A stretch of DNA of 64,000 nucleotides, taken from NCBI RefSeq assembly GCF_000688255.1, contig NZ_JHYS01000003.1, forward strand, positions 248,001 to 312,000, written 5' to 3'. Shown here one piece after another: positions 61,651 through 64,000 of this stretch; within the stretch, counting starts at the first letter, position 1; every line of letters starts with the position of its first letter. This DNA is from Simplicispira psychrophila DSM 11588. GTDB taxonomy: Bacteria > Pseudomonadota > Gammaproteobacteria > Burkholderiales > Burkholderiaceae_C. The position numbers and the translations under genes are program-made. The notes under the pieces were generated by a model, which was given only the letters and a program-made list of their open reading frames with translations, did not search any database and had not been told where the DNA came from.

Positions 61651-62742
61651 ATGAAGCAAACTCTACCCTCTCCACTGCCGACCGGTCCTCTGTTGTTTCA
61701 GCTGTGGCTGACCGAAGAAAGCCGCAAACCGTTCCAGTCCCTCAGTCCCGAGCCCCAGGGCGTCTATGAAAACATCTGGCATGCGTGGCTGGAATGCCTG
61801 TCGCCCACCACGCCGGACGATGGCGACTGGCACAACAGTAACGCCAGCGCCCTGCCCGCGCCGCGCCTGTGGCATGAGGCCCAGGGCGAAGATGTAGCGC
61901 GGTTTTTGCGCATCCGTCCAGGCCAGCGGGCGGGTCACCAGCCAGATCGCAGCTTGAGCGAAGTGACGCGGCGGCGCTATTGGCGCGTGCTGGACCGCGT
62001 CTACACCTTTGCTGTGCAGCAAGGCTGGCTGCAGAGCAACCCGGTGATGCAACTGCGCCTGGCCGAGCGTCCGCGCGCAGTCGATCAGCTAGGCCACTGC
62101 CTGCCCCCTGCCCTGTGGACCTTGCTGCCCGCGCATTTTCCGTCGGCAGACAGCTTGCAGGGCGCACGCGACCGGGCGATTTTGTTGCTGTTGTACGAGC
62201 TGGCGCTTGCACCAGAGGAGGTACGCGCCTTACAGGACGACAGTCTGTTGGATGCCCAGGGGCAACCTCTCGACGTGCAGTCGGCAGCGGTACCAGTCGC
62301 TTTGCAGATTGACGGCGCGCGCAAGGCCCAGCAGCGCCAACTGGCGCTGACGCCTGCTGTGGGCGCTGCATTGGTGCAGTGGCACCAATACCGCCAGGCG
62401 CACGACGCCACGCTGTCAGGCCCTCTATTCCACTCACGAAAAGGCGGACCGCTGTCGATTCGGGCGCTGTTCCATGTGGCATCGAAAGTGATCCAGGAAG
62501 CCTACGCCGCCCTGCCCGCTACAGCACAGCAATGGCCGCTGCAACGCGTCGGCCCGCAGGTGCTGCGCAATACCGCCATCGTCACTTGGTTGCAGGCCGG
62601 TATCCCCGAGGCAGAAGTAGTGCGCCGCATTGGCGTGGAAAGCAGCCGTGCGCTGGGGCACTTGCAGCACAAGTGGGGATCGCACCAAAGCTCGGCTACG
62701 ACAGCCCGCGCGACACCCACCACAACACCACCGGCACCGTAA
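61651..62742 (+). CDS. Tyrosine-recombinase-fold protein with degraded active site
   Basis: A 363-residue protein with the recombinase N-terminal core-binding pattern (SLSEVTRRRYWRVLDRVYTFAVQQGWLQSNPV) and catalytic-domain framework (RDRAILLLLYELALAPEEVRALQDDSLL; QVLRNTAIVTWLQAGIPEAEVVRRIG). Key residues are missing: the first Arg (GLR-x-SE) reads LAPEEV, HxLRHT reads PQVLRNT, the LGH histidine reads IGVES and no nucleophile Tyr follows. It is unlikely to recombine DNA and may be a DNA-binding regulator. The 3' end overlaps the AEC gene by 47 bp. Confidence 0.75.
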   Translation: MKQTLPSPLPTGPLLFQLWLTEESRKPFQSLSPEPQGVYENIWHAWLECLSPTTPDDGDWHNSNASALPAPRLWHEAQGEDVARFLRIRPGQRAGHQPDRSLSEVTRRRYWRVLDRVYTFAVQQGWLQSNPVMQLRLAERPRAVDQLGHCLPPALWTLLPAHFPSADSLQGARDRAILLLLYELALAPEEVRALQDDSLLDAQGQPLDVQSAAVPVALQIDGARKAQQRQLALTPAVGAALVQWHQYRQAHDATLSGPLFHSRKGGPLSIRALFHVASKVIQEAYAALPATAQQWPLQRVGPQVLRNTAIVTWLQAGIPEAEVVRRIGVESSRALGHLQHKWGSHQSSATTARATPTTTPPAP

Positions 62743-63649
62743 GCAGCGCCAGCGCAGTCGATACGGCAATACTGGCGGTGACTTCGTCCTGCGCTACGTC
62801 ATAGCGCTGGGTGAACAAAAACACGTTCGCTCCCACTGGTAGCGACGCCGCCACGACCATCACCGCCAGCGACAAACCAGACAGTCCCAGCGCCCAGCCG
62901 CAAGCGGCCAGTACCAGCGGATGCACGGTATTTTTGAGCAGTGCAATGCGTAATGCGGGCCAAAAGAACGCCCCGACCCGGCCAAAGGCCAGTGTCACAC
63001 CGACCAGCAGCAGTGCCAGCGGCCCCAGCGCCTGACCCAGCAGTTGCAGCGGCCTGTCCACCACCTCGGGCAGCACCAGCCCAGTCTGCGCAAACGCCAG
63101 TCCGACCAGGATGGGCAGCGGCACCGGGTGCAGGATGCCGCTGCGCACGGCCTGCGCCACGGTGCGCAGCAGATGGGGCGGCGCGTGACCACCAGCGCGT
63201 GCGCTCTGGTGTGCAGCGGCCAGCTCAAACACCACCGTGGCCGAGGTGAGCAAAATCAGTGAGTGCACGGAAATCAGCGTGAACAGCGTCACCAACCCCT
63301 GCTCACCAAACGCCAGTCCGACCAGTGGCACGCCAATCATGATGGTGTTGCTGAAGGTATAGGCCAGCCCGCGCACCGCGCCCAATGTGCTGAAGCCATG
63401 GCGCAGCAGCGCAGTGACAAAAATCAGCCCCGCCGCCAAAAAATAGACGGCTACGGGTTCAAAGTGCAATTGCTGGACCTGCACCGTGCTCATGGTGCGA
63501 AACAGCAGCGCCGGCGTCAGCACCATGAACACCAAATTGGACAAATCCTTGACCGCTGTTGCTCGGATCCAGCCCCAGCGGGCGCAGAAAAACCCCAGGC
63601 AGATGAACAGGATGACAGGGACTAACGCGGAAAAAACAGGGGAATTCAC
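62696..63649 (-). CDS. AEC (auxin efflux carrier) family transporter
   Basis: A 317-residue membrane protein with about ten helices (FSALVPVILFICLGFF, FVMVLTPALLFRTM, NTIMIGVPLVGLAFGEQG, LLKNTVHPLVLAACGWALGL, LPVGANVFLFTQRYDV, ASIAVSTALALLTVPVVLWW). The NTIMIG and LPVGANVF segments are the conserved crossover loops. The usual substrates are malonate/malate or other acids, but the cargo is unknown. The start is GTG 63649 or TTG 63658. Confidence 0.88.
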   Translation of the reverse strand: MNSPVFSALVPVILFICLGFFCARWGWIRATAVKDLSNLVFMVLTPALLFRTMSTVQVQQLHFEPVAVYFLAAGLIFVTALLRHGFSTLGAVRGLAYTFSNTIMIGVPLVGLAFGEQGLVTLFTLISVHSLILLTSATVVFELAAAHQSARAGGHAPPHLLRTVAQAVRSGILHPVPLPILVGLAFAQTGLVLPEVVDRPLQLLGQALGPLALLLVGVTLAFGRVGAFFWPALRIALLKNTVHPLVLAACGWALGLSGLSLAVMVVAASLPVGANVFLFTQRYDVAQDEVTASIAVSTALALLTVPVVLWWVSRGLS

Positions 63650-63710
63650 AAGTGGCAACCAGCCAGCAATCGAAGCAGCATTAGTATGATTTTAGTTTTG
63701 GGCGCATCAA

Positions 63711-63752
63711 TGTCGATAGCTAGTACCGCAAGCAAAAATGGCGTTTCAGGTA
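63711..63752 (-). repeat. 42-bp dispersed element, first of a head-to-head pair
   Basis: Plus strand: TGTCGATAGCT, 4 nt, CCGCAA, 9 nt, GCGTTTCAGGTA. It faces the copy at 63759. Confidence 0.7.
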
Positions 63753-63771
63753 TTTTTAACCCTGAAACGCC
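63740..63771 (-). terminator. Hairpin formed by the paired repeat ends
   Basis: GGCGTTTCAGG and CCTGAAACGCC form an 11-bp perfect stem with a 10-nt loop; on the minus strand a T5 run follows (CATTTTTGC). It could terminate the TonB-receptor transcript. Confidence 0.65.
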
Positions 63772-63800
63772 CTGTTTACCTGCGGTTTAAGCTATCAAAA
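63759..63800 (+). repeat. 42-bp dispersed element, second of a head-to-head pair
   Basis: ACCCTGAAACGC, 9 nt, CTGCGG, 4 nt, AGCTATCAAAA. Exact spacing. The paired copies make a nested inverted repeat of about 90 bp. Confidence 0.7.
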
Positions 63801-63804
63801 AAGC

Positions 63805-64000
63805 TTAGAAAGCCACCTTCACACCGATTGCCATACTGCGCCCCATCAGCGGCGCGGCACTCTTGATGAACGAGGTGTGCGCATAGGCCAAACGGTTGGT
63901 CAGGTTGTTGGCCTTCGCATACAACTGCCACGGCATTCCGTTGATGTGCGCGCTGTAGGTCACGCCCAGATTCAACATGCCGTAGCCAGGGGTGGCGGTT
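63805..64000 (-). CDS. TonB-dependent outer-membrane receptor, C-terminal fragment
   Basis: The last ~65 residues of a beta-barrel receptor whose gene continues past the window edge. The final strands (LNLGVTYSAHINGMPWQLYAKANNLTNRLAYAHTS) match the TonB-dependent receptor C-terminus, with the NNLTN turn and a terminal Phe that the barrel assembly machinery recognises. The substrate (siderophore, metal or B12) cannot be told from this piece. Confidence 0.85.
   Translation of the reverse strand, partial: TATPGYGMLNLGVTYSAHINGMPWQLYAKANNLTNRLAYAHTSFIKSAAPLMGRSMAIGVKVAF

Overview
The window is a contiguous stretch of a GC-rich betaproteobacterial chromosome. The PHA cycle genes, pyruvate dehydrogenase with a lipoyl-fused E3, the methylmalonyl-CoA route for propionate, sox/fcc genes, the Entner-Doudoroff pair edd-eda and the dapC-dapD-pilU-dapE-prmB order all point to Comamonadaceae (Rhodoferax/Acidovorax/Polaromonas-like). 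The genus cannot be fixed from sequence alone. I found no rRNA, tRNA, CRISPR array or intact insertion sequence.

Layout. 1-4.5 kb: aceE (3' end)-aceF-lpdA plus a DUF3079 protein. 4.5-10 kb: small transporter, chemoreceptor, rRNA-methyltransferase-like enzyme, small envelope proteins and an isochorismatase-fold hydrolase. 10-14.9 kb: prpE, Nudix, FAH-family and PgeF enzymes. 15-19 kb: phaC-phaA-phaB. 19.4-27 kb: an ABC-F ATPase, then a leftward operon dapC-dapD-pilU-dapE-prmB. 27-35 kb: a chemoreceptor with a C-terminal Cache-like domain, an RnfB-like ferredoxin, phaZ, a CHASE-PAS-GGDEF-EAL protein and dusA. 35-47.8 kb: acyl-CoA synthetase, dihaem cytochrome c, a GntR regulator divergent from mcm-meaB-pccB-pccA, a VOC protein and a split spermidine-synthase-like pair. 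48-56.5 kb: bioB, a YgaV/YgaP-like sulfur-response set, an intact tyrosine recombinase divergent from kfrA, and a partial sulfur-oxidation cluster (cytochrome c, two FCSD flavoproteins, soxY, soxZ). 56.5-64 kb: gloA, eda, edd, OmpA-like protein, chaC-pdxH, a catalytically degraded recombinase-fold protein, an AEC transporter and the end of a TonB-dependent receptor.

Metabolic theme. Acetyl-CoA from pyruvate dehydrogenase and the Entner-Doudoroff pathway can be stored as PHB (phaCAB) and released by phaZ. Propionate is activated by prpE and fed through pccAB, an uncertain epimerase and B12-dependent mutase (with its chaperone meaB) to succinyl-CoA. Reduced sulfur is handled by the fcc/soxYZ genes.

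Most unusual signal. A 42-bp dispersed element recurs about every 4 kb with fixed spacing: GGCCTGTAACGC - 9 nt - AAGCGC - 4 nt - AGCTATCAAAA. It lies between genes, in both orientations and sometimes as head-to-head pairs. It also lies in frame inside aceF, lpdA, dapE, the ABC-F gene and probably prmB and pgeF, and it forms the C-terminus of meaB. At exactly 14 codons it can enter a reading frame without shifting it. All alignments were made by eye.
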